In this document: positions 11,884 through 23,545 of the stretch, piece by piece
Numbering within the stretch: the stretch's first letter is position 1
Layout of the letters: the number at the start of each line of letters is the position of its first letter
Source of the DNA: Timema cristinae
Taxonomy: Eukaryota > Arthropoda > Insecta > Phasmatodea > Timematidae
Reading direction: 5' to 3'
NCBI GenBank assembly: GCA_039000515.1
Contig: JBCFYV010000001.1
Coordinates: 14,485,928-14,549,927 of the forward strand
DNA length: 64,000 nucleotides
Made by a program: the position numbers and the translations under genes
Notes under the pieces: model-generated
The model's input: the letters and a program-made list of their open reading frames with translations, nothing else
Database searches by the model: none
Told to the model about the DNA's origin: nothing

Positions 11884-12111
11884 TTACTCCCACCTTTATT
11901 GAAACTGCTACTGATTCTGTATTAAAATAAATCCTCATCTTTTAGTGACACATTCAGGGAGTATAATGTTCAGGTTTGTATTAAAAATTGATATTGATTT
12001 ATAAAAATGTAACATTCAAATATATACATACAAAAATAAACAAAATAAAACAGACCTTATGTTATAATTTGTACAGTACTATTGTACCACAGTACTAACA
12101 AATACATCTAC

Positions 12112-12475
12112 GCTAGATTCGCAACTATCCAGCCTAAAGTGGCGGCACTTCGGGCCGGATAACGGAAAGCCGGATAATAAGGTATGGTTATGCCTACTTA
12201 TTTAAAAAAAAATCACTGAACAATTAACTTTGTTTTAATAGAATCTGCCCATTTTCTGATTGCGATGTAAGGATTAATTGAGAAATAAATCTCTACCATA
12301 CAGCACTTTATTTTGGAACCGGACTACCGGCTATAAAGCAAGAACAAGTGCCAATATAGCGTCAAATGGATCACATTATAAGTTCAGTAAATGTTTTATA
12401 GTGGATATGTAACGGGTTTGTTTATTTTAAAACGAACTTGTTAACACCGGGCCGGATAATCGCAACTCTAATATA
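12112..12475. mobile_element. pogo/Tigger-type MITE, degraded
   Basis: The ends carry GGCCGGATAA / CCGGATAAT motifs (near 12153-12180 and 12450-12465) in opposite orientation, plus an internal 'ccggactaccggct'. Such 'CCGGATAATC' ends are typical of pogo/Tigger elements. It is about 360 bp, non-coding and with imperfect ends. It could have been moved by a transposase of the kind fossilised at 6.4-7.1 or 15.0-17.2 kb. Confidence 0.55.
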
Positions 12476-13027
12476 GTTTATGAGGTAATTTTTTTTTTTT
12501 CGTTTTTATTACATAACTTACTGGTTCCTTCTATGTTTGAGATGTACAGGTAAGATCCATCTAACTTTATGTCATTATATAGACTATGACTCTATTAGAA
12601 GGAAACACCTAAATACGTTGTCCAATTAGACCGAGCAGCAAAGGGCCAAAAATCATGTGTTCTTTATAGATTAATTGTCTAACAACATAATAAATTACTT
12701 TGGCAAGTCCTCATTATTTGAAACATAAAAAGCTAGAAATATATTCAGCTGCTAATTTTATATTTTAATATCATGAAAACATGTTCAGTAAAAATTACTT
12801 TAGGAGTAGAAGAAGGACCTAAGTAGATCAAGTTTGGTGGTAATTTCTCGTTTCCCGCCAGCCACTGGTGTCAACCTCTGGACGGCTTCTTGTTATCTGA
12901 TTGTGTTCGCCTTCATGAGACAAATACAAAAAATAATTATGAATAACAAACTAGGGAGTAGCGGACAAACTTGGGCTGGTTCAAGTTTTAACAGAACTTT
13001 AATCATGAGGAGAGTTTAGAGTTTAGT
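12476..13027. other. Unique island, no gene recognised
   Basis: AT-rich sequence. A 61-residue plus frame at 12834-13019 has no recognised domain or good splice borders. Confidence 0.45.
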
Positions 13028-13862
13028 CCTCTGTTGTCAACCCAACGTGTGTGCTTTAGGTACATATTGTCAACCAAGTATGTGTGCTTTAGATATATGT
13101 TGTCAACCTAGCATGTGTGCCTTAGGTATATGTTGTCAACCTAGCATGTGTGCCTTAGGTATATGTTGTCAACCTAGCATGTGTGCCTTAGGTATATGTT
13201 GTCAACCTAGTATGTGTAATTTAGGTATATGTTGTCAAATCAGCATATAGTGTATTTTAGGTATATGTTGTCAATAATCATGTGTGCTTTAGGTATATGT
13301 TGTCAACTCAGCATGTGTGCCTTAGGTATATGTTGTCAACCTAGTATGTGTAATTTAGGTATATGTTGTCAAATCAGCATATAGTGTATTTTAGGTATAT
13401 GTTGTCAATAATCATGTGTGCTTTAGGTATATGTTGTCAACCTAGCATGTGTGCCTTAGGTATATGTTGTCAACCTAGCATGTGTAATTTAGGTATATGT
13501 TGTCAACCTAGCATGTGTAATTTAGGTATATGTTGTCAACCTAGCATGTGTACTTTAGGTATATGTTGTCAACTCAGCATATTGTGTACTTTAGGTATAT
13601 GTTGTCAACCTAGCATGTGTGCCTTAGGTATATGTTGTCAACCTAGCATGTGTATTTTAGGTATATGTTGTCAATAATCATGTGTGCTTTAGGTATATGT
13701 TGTCAACTCAGCATATTGTGTACTTTAGGTATATGTTGTCAACCAAGTGTGTGTGCTTTAGGTAGGGCCTATATATTATCAACCCAGCATATGTGCTTTA
13801 GGTATATGTTGTCAACCGGGCATGTGTGCTTTAGGTATATGTTGTCAACCCAGTATGTGTAA
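13028..13862. repeat. Minisatellite, 33-bp unit, about 25 copies
   Basis: The unit reads atgtgtgccttaggtatatg followed by ttgtcaacctagc. As 33 bp is 11 codons, the plus strand stays open in stretches as repeats of MCALGICCQPS. Insertions such as the 'atatagtg' variant break the frame at several places, as expected for non-coding DNA. The ttgtcaac core is a near palindrome. Confidence 0.96.
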
Positions 13863-14371
13863 AGTTATGATTATAAATGACTACACACATAACTGACGAA
13901 AGTTAAATATGTTTAAATTATAATTAATTTTATTTGTTGGTTTTGTATCCCGGATTGTCGTGATCAGCCAACAAACAAATACAATATAACTTGTTTTATT
14001 AGAAGTCCAAGGGGTAGGACAAGACATGTATATCCGTTATATTTTCACAACAGCATTGTGTTTGTATGGCACTATTATAAGCAGACATACATAGATAGGA
14101 TTTTTTTTCCTCTTTAATATTTTTCTTTGATGATAAAAAAAAATAAAAAAGCATTTTTGAAATCTCAACAAGCAATTTCGAGATAGGGATATTTAATCTC
14201 GCTATATACTAGTAAGCCTAAGGTAATGTCATGAATAGAGAAATTATGCTATTTTTATTTAAAAAATCTGTATTTTCTAGCATTTAACTATGTTTTTAAT
14301 TTCTGAGATCCCAAACGATGATTTTAAAAAATCACTTAAAACTGATGGAGCTCTGACACAGGTAGCTCTAC
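13863..14371. other. Unique island, no gene recognised
   Basis: AT-rich (several A/T homopolymers near 14100-14160). No gene, inverted repeat or mobile-element motif was found. Confidence 0.5.
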
Positions 14372-14480
14372 TGTTATTCCACCTCGGCCTCCTCTCTCTG
14401 TTTATTCTACCTCGGCCTCCTCTCTCTGTTTATTCCACCTCAGCCTCTTCTCTCTGTTTATTCTACCTCAGCCTCCTCGA
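14372..14480. repeat. Short tandem repeat, 28-bp unit, four copies
   Basis: Four copies of cctcggcctcctctctctg plus tttattcta. The last copy merges into the first unit of the next array through the shared 'tctctgttt' segment, so the two arrays may have a common origin. Confidence 0.9.
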
Positions 14481-14893
14481 TCTCTGTTTCAGTTCCCCAA
14501 CCATTGTCACACATGAAAACTTGTTCCTCAGAATCCTCGATCTCTGTTTCAGTTCCCAACCATTGTCACACATGAAAACTTGTTCCTCAGAATCCTCGAT
14601 CTCTGTTTCAGTTCCCCAACCATTGTCACACATGAAACTTGTTCCTCAGAATCCTCGATCTCTGTTTCAGTTCCCCAACCATTGTCACACATGAAACTTG
14701 TTCCTCAGAATCCTCGATCTCTGTTTCAGTTCCCCAACCATTGTCACACATGAAAACTTGTTCCTCAGAATCCTCGATCTCTGTTTCAGTTCCCCAACCA
14801 TTGTCACACATGAAAACTTGTTCCTCAGAATCCTCGCTCTCTGTTTCAGTTCCCCAACCATTGTCACACATGAAAACTTGTTCCTCAGAACTT
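14478..14893. repeat. Minisatellite, 60-bp unit, seven copies
   Basis: Nearly identical 60-bp units start cctcagaatcctcgatctct and contain gtttcagttccccaaccatt. Some copies lack one A or one C, shifting frames; open frames on both strands in this span are by-products. Each unit contains tctctgtttcag, a strong acceptor-like motif. Confidence 0.96.
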
Positions 14894-14988
14894 TATGGCT
14901 GGCACAGAACATGATGTGGTATTAAGCAATATGAGCATTGCACCCATTTAGTGCCATTCTTTTTGGTTTCATCTTCTGAATATGAGAC

Positions 14989-15028
14989 AACACACACACA
15001 CACACACACACACACCACCACCACCACA
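14989..15028. repeat. CA dinucleotide and CCA trinucleotide microsatellite
   Basis: About 26 bp of (CA)n followed by (CCA)n. It lies just past the apparent C-terminal end of the neighbouring pogo-like transposase relic. Confidence 0.95.
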
Positions 15029-16162
15029 CTCCCAATATTCATCACTTATTTTTTGGTAATAAATACCATTAGTCTCCACTGTGACTGATGGAAGTGACAG
15101 GATGCTCATCATTGGAGAGTTATGTTGCTCTTGTGGGACTGGAGCAAGCTTGTTAGTTAGCTGGGATGGGACAAGGGCTTCTGAGGGAATTGCTTCTTTA
15201 TTAAAAGGATAGATCCCAGTGTTCTTGAAGGCATTTTGTATGTTTTTCGTGAAAAAGCTCTGTGTGAATGCAAGGTTCAATATGAAATGTAAATTGGCCC
15301 TATTTGCCTTTTCCGTAGTATTTTTCTTCATATAATGATTCAAACTTTCTGATCAGTGAGATTTCAGTAAATAAACCCCCACATCCAATGTTTGCAAAAG
15401 ATGTGTTTGTGTTGCAGGAAATATAAACAAAAAAACATAACTTGCTTTTGCCAAGAAAATAACCTCAGGCTTGATGTGCGATACGTGTGAATCCATCAGT
15501 AGAATAATGGGACGTGCACGAGGAATGGATTTGATGAAACATGTCATGTAAACCATTCTAAAAATAGATCGCTGTTGATCCATCCTTTTGGAGACAATTT
15601 TACCATGGCATTTGGAAGACAATTTTGTTTTAGAAGACCGTTCCATCGAACACCTTTAAAAATGATTAGAGGTGTAATCCACGTTCCATTGGCGCGCACA
15701 CACATCCCAGCATTGTTTGTGACTCTCCTCGTACAGCATGTTACATTACGAATCTTGGCGAGCGTTAATAGTCGCCTATTAACCCCCACGTTGTGTCGCC
15801 ATTTGTTACACTTACGTTTCTTCAGCCCCTTGTTGGAATGCTATTAGTTACACTTTTCGCGTTCCTTCCCTCATTGGACGTCATTTATTACACTTCGTAA
15901 TATTTTTGATTATAAATGCCCCACGTTGTGTCGCTATTTGCTATATTACATAACAGAGTCATTCCGTAAATCTTTATTTCTATTACGCAACTATGTGCTT
16001 TACTTATAATGCCTCGTTCCTTATCATTAGACTTTAATAAATGATAATATATCACATAAAGTTTGATATCTGTTTATTCTTTAAATTTAAATCATATTGT
16101 TATTAATATTTTTTAATCGAAACTTGATCATGTCGAGGGCCTATCAACTTATAATTACTGAT

Positions 16163-16480
16163 CGCTTAAATCACGTCCATTCAAGACCACGACCGATTGC
16201 ACAGTGAAAATACGGAGTTTCAAAAAGTCACATATATCTGAGTTCAATAGAAGCTTCTCGAAGGAATCTTCCTAACGGTAAATTACACACCTACAAATTC
16301 AGAAAGAAAAATACCTATTGCGTTTGGAAGCTTCTCGAAGGAAATACTTTAAAAGATCTTAACTTGTCTGTATTACGTTAAAAGACATTAACATTTCTTA
16401 AGTTTAACTCCAGTAGATGCTGCCATCTTACCACGAGGCGCGAACTAGTAAATAATTTAGAGGAAGACGTGATTTAAGCG
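16163..16480. mobile_element. Candidate small DNA element inside the transposase
   Basis: A 15-bp perfect inverted repeat (cgcttaaatcacgtc at 16163, gacgtgatttaagcg at 16466) bounds about 318 bp. It lies within the foreign segment that splits the pogo-like transposase. Inside are two direct copies of gaagcttctcgaaggaa (16252, 16328). No clear target duplication was seen. The rest of the interruption (15775-16160) contains two copies of ccccacgttgtgtcg, about 133 bp apart. Confidence 0.5.
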
Positions 16481-17209
16481 CCACGTAATATACTATATAA
16501 TTTAAATGAAATAAGACGTTTATAAAATTAGGACGATATTCTTGTCAATGCTTTCACATACTTTTCAGGGGCAAATCAATTACATTACAAGCATATGTTC
16601 TTTGGTTTGGTACACGTACCACTTGCCCACAGCTGTTACTACCTTATTTGGTTTTACAACATATGAAAGCCCTGTTTCATCACAGTTCCACAACCAATCA
16701 GACATATCCCTAACGTCTTAACTAGTGTCTCCAGTTTTAAATAGGGATCGCTAATCATCTCTTGGCTTGCCAAGGATGCTCCGTACGCCGCAAGTTATTC
16801 TGGAGCTCTCAGTGATAGATTGTATCTCTTCTTATAACTTACCCACCACCATTTACTAGCACTAGCATTATCAACATTCATAAAGTTCTCTTTTGATCAG
16901 TTGATGTGCTACTTTCTTAACCATGGCTACAGTTAAACCAAATCATAATTCTTTCATTCTTATTAAATAACTGTCAATTTTTACTTCAAGGCATGTTGTG
17001 AGAGCGAATGGCCTTCCCAGTTTCGGAATGTCTGATTCTTGTTGGTTAACAACAGGATTCCTCGTGAGATAATCTCTAAGCGGGCTCCACGGGACATTCA
17101 TTTCTTTTGATGCTTTGAATATTGACACTTTTTGATCTTTTACAATTTTAGCAGCTTTAAGTAGCTGACTAGTGTTGTATTTCCGGTATTTCGGTCTTTA
17201 TTTTGGCAT

Positions 17210-17847
17210 TTTATACCGCCAATAAAAGAAGTGAGGGTAATTTCGTAATAGTAAAAATATACTCTATAAACTCGAAGAAAAACTGACAGTCAAGAACAAA
17301 ACTTTTGTTTACCGCGTTCAACAGCCGCGTAAAAGGTTGCAATGCATGTGGTGCCATCTGTTGAAAGCCAGAAACAACTGCAAGTAGTTTCAAACCTATC
17401 GCGCAATAGGTAATTCAGTTATTAGCTTCCTAAAAACTATCACGAACATACTTGTACCATGAAAATAGCTTACTCTACCCTATCTAAAAAAATTGAAATA
17501 TACAAAATTCAAATTAATCATTTTTATGAGTATCCACGCAGATTGGTACACAACTTCAAATATTCTACGTATACACATACACATTTTATATAGCCCTATT
17601 CTGTATAAAACACTCATAGTCCCTACTCAATTTGATAGCCCTGCTTGAATGCAAAATCAACAAAAACTTAAACACAAAATATAAAAACTTGGAAAAACTA
17701 ACATACAAAAATTGCAGGTTTAAATATTTCAGGTCGTCATGTGATTGCGTCACACAGAGGCGATGAAAGCCGAACCAACACGTCCCCTATTCTAGGCAAC
17801 CCACTCGCCGCATCTTTATCTTTTACTTTGCGTCATCATCCAAGACT
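17210..17847. other. Unique island, no gene recognised
   Basis: AT-rich flank upstream of the transposase start. Terminal repeats for that element might be expected here but were not identified. Confidence 0.5.
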
Positions 17848-18030
17848 GCCACTTTAGCTCAGTCGATAGCGTGTCTGTATGGTGAGTAAAGGGTCCCGGG
17901 TTTGATTCCTGGCTTGGCAGAAAAATGTATCCTTTGTGAAATGTGGGTTTCACCTTTCGCGGTGATGAATTAACGGCCAGAGAGCTGGATGTTGTGTATT
18001 TTCTAGATTTTAGTTTATAAGTCATGTGCT
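17848..18030 (+). mobile_element. tRNA-derived SINE, second family
   Basis: The head looks like a tRNA: gccactttagctcagtcgat with an A box (tagctcagtcg) and, about 50 bp on, a B box (gggtttgattcc). The acceptor stem pairs only in its first four positions, so it is not a functional tRNA. An unrelated tail of about 110 bp follows (ggtttcacctttcgcggtga). This family is distinct from the one at 9963-10218. Confidence 0.65.
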
Positions 18031-18419
18031 TATAGAATCAGCCGGTTCATAAAGTGCACGTCAACTACCTCAAATAATTTAAAAAACAAAAACTTCAACT
18101 TTACATGACACTCTTGGCAGATGGGGTGATTTAATAAAATATTGTTACGTTAGGTTTGAAATAAGTACAAACTAGAAAACAATCAACAATGGATTGGCTT
18201 AGAATTATCAAAATATTTCCTTTCTAAAATTTGAATTAAATTGTTTTTTTATTACTATTATTGATTTAGATAGAAATTTCCCTGGAAATGATGGTGGGTT
18301 CTAATTAACCAACGCTGAATTAACCAGATATCTGTATATATGTCATATTGGGTCCTTCATACGTCCCCACATGTGATGTGCTTTTTGTGGTGCGAGGGAT
18401 CGGATAGCCACGATTGAGA

Positions 18420-20788
18420 CTAATAAGGCTTAATGGTAAGTCCATATACAAAGCCTGGCAGTCCAAACTGACTCTGCCCTATGCTAATAATCTTGCTAAT
18501 TAGTCTTAAGGCTCTTCCACATATATTATCCACGTGCATCATGAAGCCACCCTTTTCATCCAACGTAACTCCTAGATGTCTGGTATTTACACTTCGTCTA
18601 ATTACTTGTCTGTCAATCCTTATCAAAGGGTCTCTTTTCAGCGCTCCCTTGAATAGCACATACGTCGTATTCGCAGGTGCCAAACTTAGTTTCAATTTCT
18701 TGCACCAAGAGTTCAGCCCAGTGAGAACCGCATTACTCTTGGTCTCAAGTTCCAATCTTGACTTGGGTTCAACGATTATCATTAATTCATTTGCAAAGGC
18801 GACCACTCCCGCCATACCTGGGAGCGCTTCTATTTACAACAAACCAGGTTAGAGCCCTATGTCCCAAAAGATTGGTCCACAGACCGATCTCTGAGGACAG
18901 CCTTTCATAAGTTTCTTACTTTTTGATATTCCTGAACATCTCAGGGTTGCATATCTGTCCCTACAGTAGTCCATAAAACTCTGTAGAGACCCCCCGGACA
19001 TTCTAGTTCCCCTAACCGTTTGAACAGTGATGACCACCTCAAATTATCGAATGCTCACGATATGCCCACGAATATCCCAATAACATATTTCCCACTTTCC
19101 CTATCAATAAGGTTCATGGCCTCACAGATAGCGTCCTCCTAGATCTTTCTCTAAAGCCATACGGCTGCTGGTGCATACCAACAATCTCACGATGCTTCTT
19201 CAATCGGTTGCACAAGATCTTCTCTTGAAGTTTCCCACATACATTTAATAAACAGATTGGCCTGTATGATTTAGAGAGCTGCGGATCCTTGTCCTCACCC
19301 TTGCTAAGAATGACTACCTCACTTTGTTTCCATGCATTAGGCATTCAGCCCTGGTCCATGTATTCAATCATTAAACTAGCTAGGAAGTGCGACCTGTTCG
19401 CTGATTTTCTGAACTCAACTCTGATTCCATCAGGTCCAGATGCCTTCTTACTCTTCATTTCGGCCACCAACCTTATAATCTTTCCCGTGTTATTTAATCT
19501 GTCTCTGCTTTGTTGTCGTAGTTCCTCGTCATGACCATTATTGCAGTTTCTTGTTCTTCGTCGTATTCCACATTATCGTCTGGAAGCAGCGTTTCAAGCA
19601 ACAAACTTGCCGATTATTCCCAGCAAGAAGTCATGTCCCCACCCTGAGTCTTCAGTGTCAAGATCACAATTGGGGGCCTCCTTACCTTCCTGGTCACTAT
19701 CTGAAATGGTATGCCCCAAGCATTATTTCTCAGCTCCTGTTGAACGTATCGCTCCCAGCTTTCCCTCTTAGCCAGCCTCAGCAGTTCATACTCTTATTTA
19801 TTCCTTCTATAGATATCCAGTAACATTCCATGACTCCAAGGATCATGACAGTTCTGGTATCTCCCCCTCGCTGTCCCCATTTCCTTCCACATTTCCTGAG
19901 TCCCTGCTTCCAGGGTTTATTACTTATCCTTTATTTTTACTTGAATATCGGAATGGCCACTTTCATCGCCCTTTGTACAGATCTCGTAAATTCCTTCGCT
20001 TTCACGTTTATGTTTCCTCCTTTTTCTATCTCTGTTGGTATCTCCAGTTCTCTCTTTAATCTCTCCCAATCGGCTTTACGGATGTTGAATCTAGGTCTTA
20101 CTCTCACTTGGCCTGCAGCCCTAAGTCTTCAATCTTAAAAGTGATCAAGCTATGTCACTAATTGTCAACCCGTCCAGTGTTTTTCAGTTCTTAATGATTC
20201 CAAATCGCTTACTGGTTGCATAGCGTGACATCTATATTTAAGCTTGCTCCCGCTCTACCCGCATAGGTGGGTGGATTCCCTTTCATATTCAGCACCTCTA
20301 GCCTTCTCGCCACTATTATCTCTTCTAACTTCTCTCCTCTCTCATATGCCCTACATCCACCTCTCCTTTCACCCGGCCTTCTCAACACATCGCTGAACCA
20401 CAGGGGTGATTTCGCATTTGCATCTGCGAGGAATACCACCGGGACACCTCTATAGAAGTCATCTATAACTTCTATTTGCTCCAGGTATCTGGAAGTACAT
20501 GTTGATCAGGACGAATGCGCCTTTATCTGTTCTTATCTCGATGCACGTGACCTCTCTGCAGTATTGATCTACTCTTGTAACCGTTATATGTGTATTGAAG
20601 ATTACTATCGCGCTCATGGGTGACGAACCACTAGTGATAATTTTCGCCTTTGTTGGCATCTGCAGATTTTTTCCAACTACCGAACAATGCGGCTCCTGCA
20701 CGCAAATGATGTCCAAACTCAAGTCTTTTGCCTCTTTTCTAATTTCTCCCATAACGGTCTTACTCATAAGATATAGGTGGATTGTCAC
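18420..20788 (-). pseudogene. R1-clade-like non-LTR retrotransposon ORF2, decayed
   Basis: The 5' part (20788 down to about 20210) is an apurinic-type endonuclease: DIICVQEPH, then ADANAKSPLW and, after a gap, NIDVTL. ADANAKSPLW is a hallmark of R1-like elements. A linker (FNIRKADWERLKRELE, about 20080) leads to the reverse transcriptase: PNAWKQSEVVILSKGEDKD and YRPICLLNVCGKLQEKILCN (19344-19200), GCPQRSVCGP (near 18900), then VAFANELMIIVEP. In that last motif the catalytic YADD-type box has become FANE. NTRHLGVTLDEKGGFM follows. Stops and frameshifts separate the pieces, and the 3' end stops near 18420 without the usual tail, so the copy is inactive and truncated. Confidence 0.82.
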
Positions 20789-21185
20789 AATCCGCTAAAT
20801 ACAAGGTTGTATATTGTAACATATGCCACTATATTGATAGTAGAAAAGTGGTATCCAAGGTTGTATGTTCCAACTAAGAGAATATACTATTATAACGAGA
20901 TTAGTGTCCTACTGCGGGGCCAACGCGCTTGTCATTTGTTTACCCTCTCTATTATCACTCTCCATCCTTGTTTAGTATGTAGCCAGCCAGCCTCCCAGCT
21001 AGAAGGTTTAAGGGTACAGGAAGGAAGCATAATTTAAAGGGAAGGGACACGTTTAGAAGTATATGAGTTCATTTTATTCCAACCCAATATTTTAGAAATG
21101 GAGGATTCCAGACTGATGGCGACCCCTAATATAGATACAGACGGTGGTCAGCGAGGAGCCCCCAGTCCAAGTTGAATCTAGTCAA
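20789..21185. other. Unique island, no gene recognised
   Basis: Flank upstream of the R1-like endonuclease. It could hold remnants of that element's first ORF, but no zinc-knuckle motif is visible. Confidence 0.45.
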
Positions 21186-21302
21186 ATTAGTGGACCTGCA
21201 TGTCCGGGAGTGGGTTAGCGTGCCTGAGATTGGGTCAGCGTGTCCAGTGAGTGGGCCAGTGTGTCCAGCAAGTCCGGCGAGTGTGCCAGCGTGTCCAGTG
21301 AG
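21186..21302. repeat. GC-rich tandem repeat split by a hAT insertion
   Basis: Irregular 15-17 bp units built from gtgtccagtgagtgggccag-like words. The same words resume at 22032-22075 after the hAT-like element, so the element inserted inside the array and duplicated ccagtgag. Confidence 0.8.
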
Positions 21303-22031
21303 CAGTGGAGGCTCGTGTATAGGCATTGCAGAACTGAAGCATCCCCTATTTCCGCTTGATATTATCGATAACATTTAATATAATGAGTACTTTTATCTTC
21401 AATTCTTTCTTTATTTTTGTAGTACAATATATATTCCTTAAGCTTAATGTCAGTACTTCAGTAGCCATCCCCAGTTTATGAAAAAGATACTAACATCTTT
21501 GTATGGAACTGTGCGCTTCACAGTGCCAGCGACGCAGTGTTTGACTGTTTTGTGCATGCGTACATAGGAGGGAGTGGGGAGGAAGGCGGGACTGCCAGGT
21601 AGAGAGAGCACTGTTGCTCTCGCAATGCCGGCTCTGGCGTGATGGTGGAAGGGAGTTTTTTTTATTCAGCGTGTGTTGTGCTTAAAAACCATGTACCATA
21701 TTCCAGGAATGTATGCACTTACAGTACTTTCAATGGAGAAAAAATTTCCTCAATTGTCATTCAGAGATCAAGGAGAAAATTATTGAACTTTTTGCGTAAA
21801 TTAAAACAAGAAGAATGGATTTCATTTATATATTAATAGATTGAGCTTGAACTGTAACAATTTAAGTTAAATTAAGTAAAACATGTTTGGTTGATTTTGT
21901 TAAGATTTTATCAAATACCTAAATAAATTTTATTTTTATACATGTTTTTTTTCTTTTACACAATTTTAAAACAAAGGTTAAAACATTTCTGGAGCAGCAC
22001 ATCCACTAATTTCAGATACGAGCCTCCACTG
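21303..22031 (+). mobile_element. Non-autonomous hAT element, copy 1, with 8-bp TSD
   Basis: The ends are inverted: CAGTGGAGGCTCGTGTAT at left and ATACGAGCCTCCACTG at right. Exactly 8 bp (ccagtgag) are duplicated at 21295-21302 and 22032-22039, the hallmark of hAT transposition. The 729-bp body has no transposase; a 65-residue open stretch (21639-21836) is unassigned. The body is homologous, in inverted orientation, to 25169-25991: both share atgttatcgataata, gaactgtgcgcttcacagtg and caacagtgctct segments or their complements. Confidence 0.92.
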
Positions 22032-22075
22032 CCAGTGAGTGAGCCAGCGTGTCCGGAATGTTTCAACGAGTCTAG

Positions 22076-22485
22076 TGTTCGTGTGACGTGTGTTAGCGCA
22101 ATGTGTCGTGCGCGGGGACCAGTGAAGATGTGACTTAAACGTCAACTGCAAATTTTACAGTGACAGAACATTATAAGAGACAGGTGGTTAAATGTTTAGT
22201 TAATCATTTTGTAATCTTATCAATTAGCTGTTTACTTAAATTAATTATATTTGATATGTTTTCATTTGCTTATTAATTTACTGACCTAATTATGACTCTT
22301 ATTATATAAGTCAATGACTTGTTTAATTGTAGCTTAATCAGTGTATATGTTGTATTATTTTTTAATAATCAAAACCTTGATATATATTCCGTGTGCATTT
22401 TCAATAGTTTTTAATCAACAACTCACCCCAATATACTGAAAAGAACTTTCAGTTCCCACGGTGGCATGTGATGTATACTATTTTG
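22076..22485. other. Unique island, no gene recognised
   Basis: AT-rich sequence between the hAT copy and the next array; nothing recognised. Confidence 0.5.
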
Positions 22486-23466
22486 TTATTTTCTAGAAAT
22501 TGTAAACAAGAGAATAGATTGTTGTATATTGTTCAAGGTTGTAAACAAGATAATAGATTGTTGTATGTTGTCCCAGGTTGTAAAAAATATAGTAAACTGT
22601 TGTATGTTGTAAACAAGATAATAGACTGTTGTGTGTTGTAAACAAGATAATAGATTGTTGTATGTTTTACCAGGTTGTAAACAAGAGAATAGAGTGTTGT
22701 ATGTTGTAAACAAAATAATAGTTGTATGTTTTACCAGGTTGTTAACAAGATAATAAACTGTTTTATGTTGTAAACAATAGAATAGATTGGTGTATGTTTT
22801 ACCAGGTTGTAAACAAGAGAGTAGATTGTTGTATGTTGTCCCAGGTTGTAACAAGAGAATAGACTGTTGTGTTTTGTCCCAGGTTGTAAACAATATAGTA
22901 AACTGTTTTATGTTGTAAACAAGAGAATAGATTGTTTTATGTTGTAAACAATAGAATAGATTGTTGTATGTTTTACCAGGTTGTAAACAAGAGAATAGAC
23001 TGTTGTATGTTGTAAACAAGATAATAGTTGTATGTTTTACCAGGTTGTAAACAAGATAATAAACTGTTTTATGTTGTAAACACGATAATAGATTGTGTAT
23101 GTTTTACCAGATTGTAAACAAGAGAGTAGATTGTTGTATGTTGTCCCAGGTTGTAAACAAGAGAATAGACTGTTGTATGTTGTCCCAGGTTGTAAACAAT
23201 ATAGTAAACTGTTTTATGTTGTAAACAAGAGAATAGATTGTTTTATGTTGTAAACAATAGAATAGATTGTTGTATGTTGTCCCAGGTTGTAAACAAGAGA
23301 ATAGACTGTTGTATGTTGTCCCAGGTTGTTAACAATATAGTAAACTGTTTTATGTTGTAAACACGATAATAGATTGTTGTCCCAGGTTATAAACAAGGTA
23401 ATAAACTGTTTATATTTTAACAAGAGAATAGACTGTTGTAGACTATGTTGTCCCAGGTTGCAAACA
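22486..23466. repeat. Minisatellite, mixed 39-bp and 29-bp units
   Basis: The long unit contains gttgtatgttgtcccaggtt followed by gtaaacaagagaatagatt. The short unit lacks the cccaggttgt block. Long and short units alternate in a recurring order, suggesting higher-order duplication. The minus strand is open for 177 codons by chance. Confidence 0.96.
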
Positions 23467-23469
23467 AGA

Positions 23470-23476
23470 TTTATAT

Positions 23477-23508
<32 letters not shown>

Positions 23509-23545
23509 CTTTATATACCATATATATATAGTATATAAAGTAAGC
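23470..23545. repeat. AT microsatellite with hairpin potential
   Basis: A (TA)n run is followed by actttatataccatatatata and the complementary tatatagtatataaagt, making a near-perfect AT-rich inverted repeat directly at the edge of the 39/29-bp array. Confidence 0.9.

Larger units (their letters stand above)
14969..17209 (-). pseudogene. pogo/Tigger-like transposase, near full-length but broken
   Basis: The start ATG is at 17209-17207, with an in-frame TAA at codon 4. Then comes a Psq/CENP-B-type helix-turn-helix (AAKIVKDQKVSIFKASKEMN ... PWSPLRDYLTRNP). Near 16690 LWNCDETG carries the first catalytic Asp. Beyond a roughly 0.8-kb foreign segment (about 15775-16560) the DDE domain resumes: NGTWITPLIIFKGVRW, ILLMDSHVSHIKPEV (second Asp) and THLLQTLDVGVY (third Asp). 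The tail follows after a frameshift near 15348 (NIQNAFKNTGIYPFNKEAI). Frameshifts near 15640 and 15350, stops between 16560 and 16930, and the insertion make it dead. Family placement rests on domain order and motifs and is quite secure. Confidence 0.82.

Noticed and set aside
17848..17920. tRNA gene
   Set aside because: It has A and B boxes but a mismatched acceptor stem and is fused to a SINE tail.
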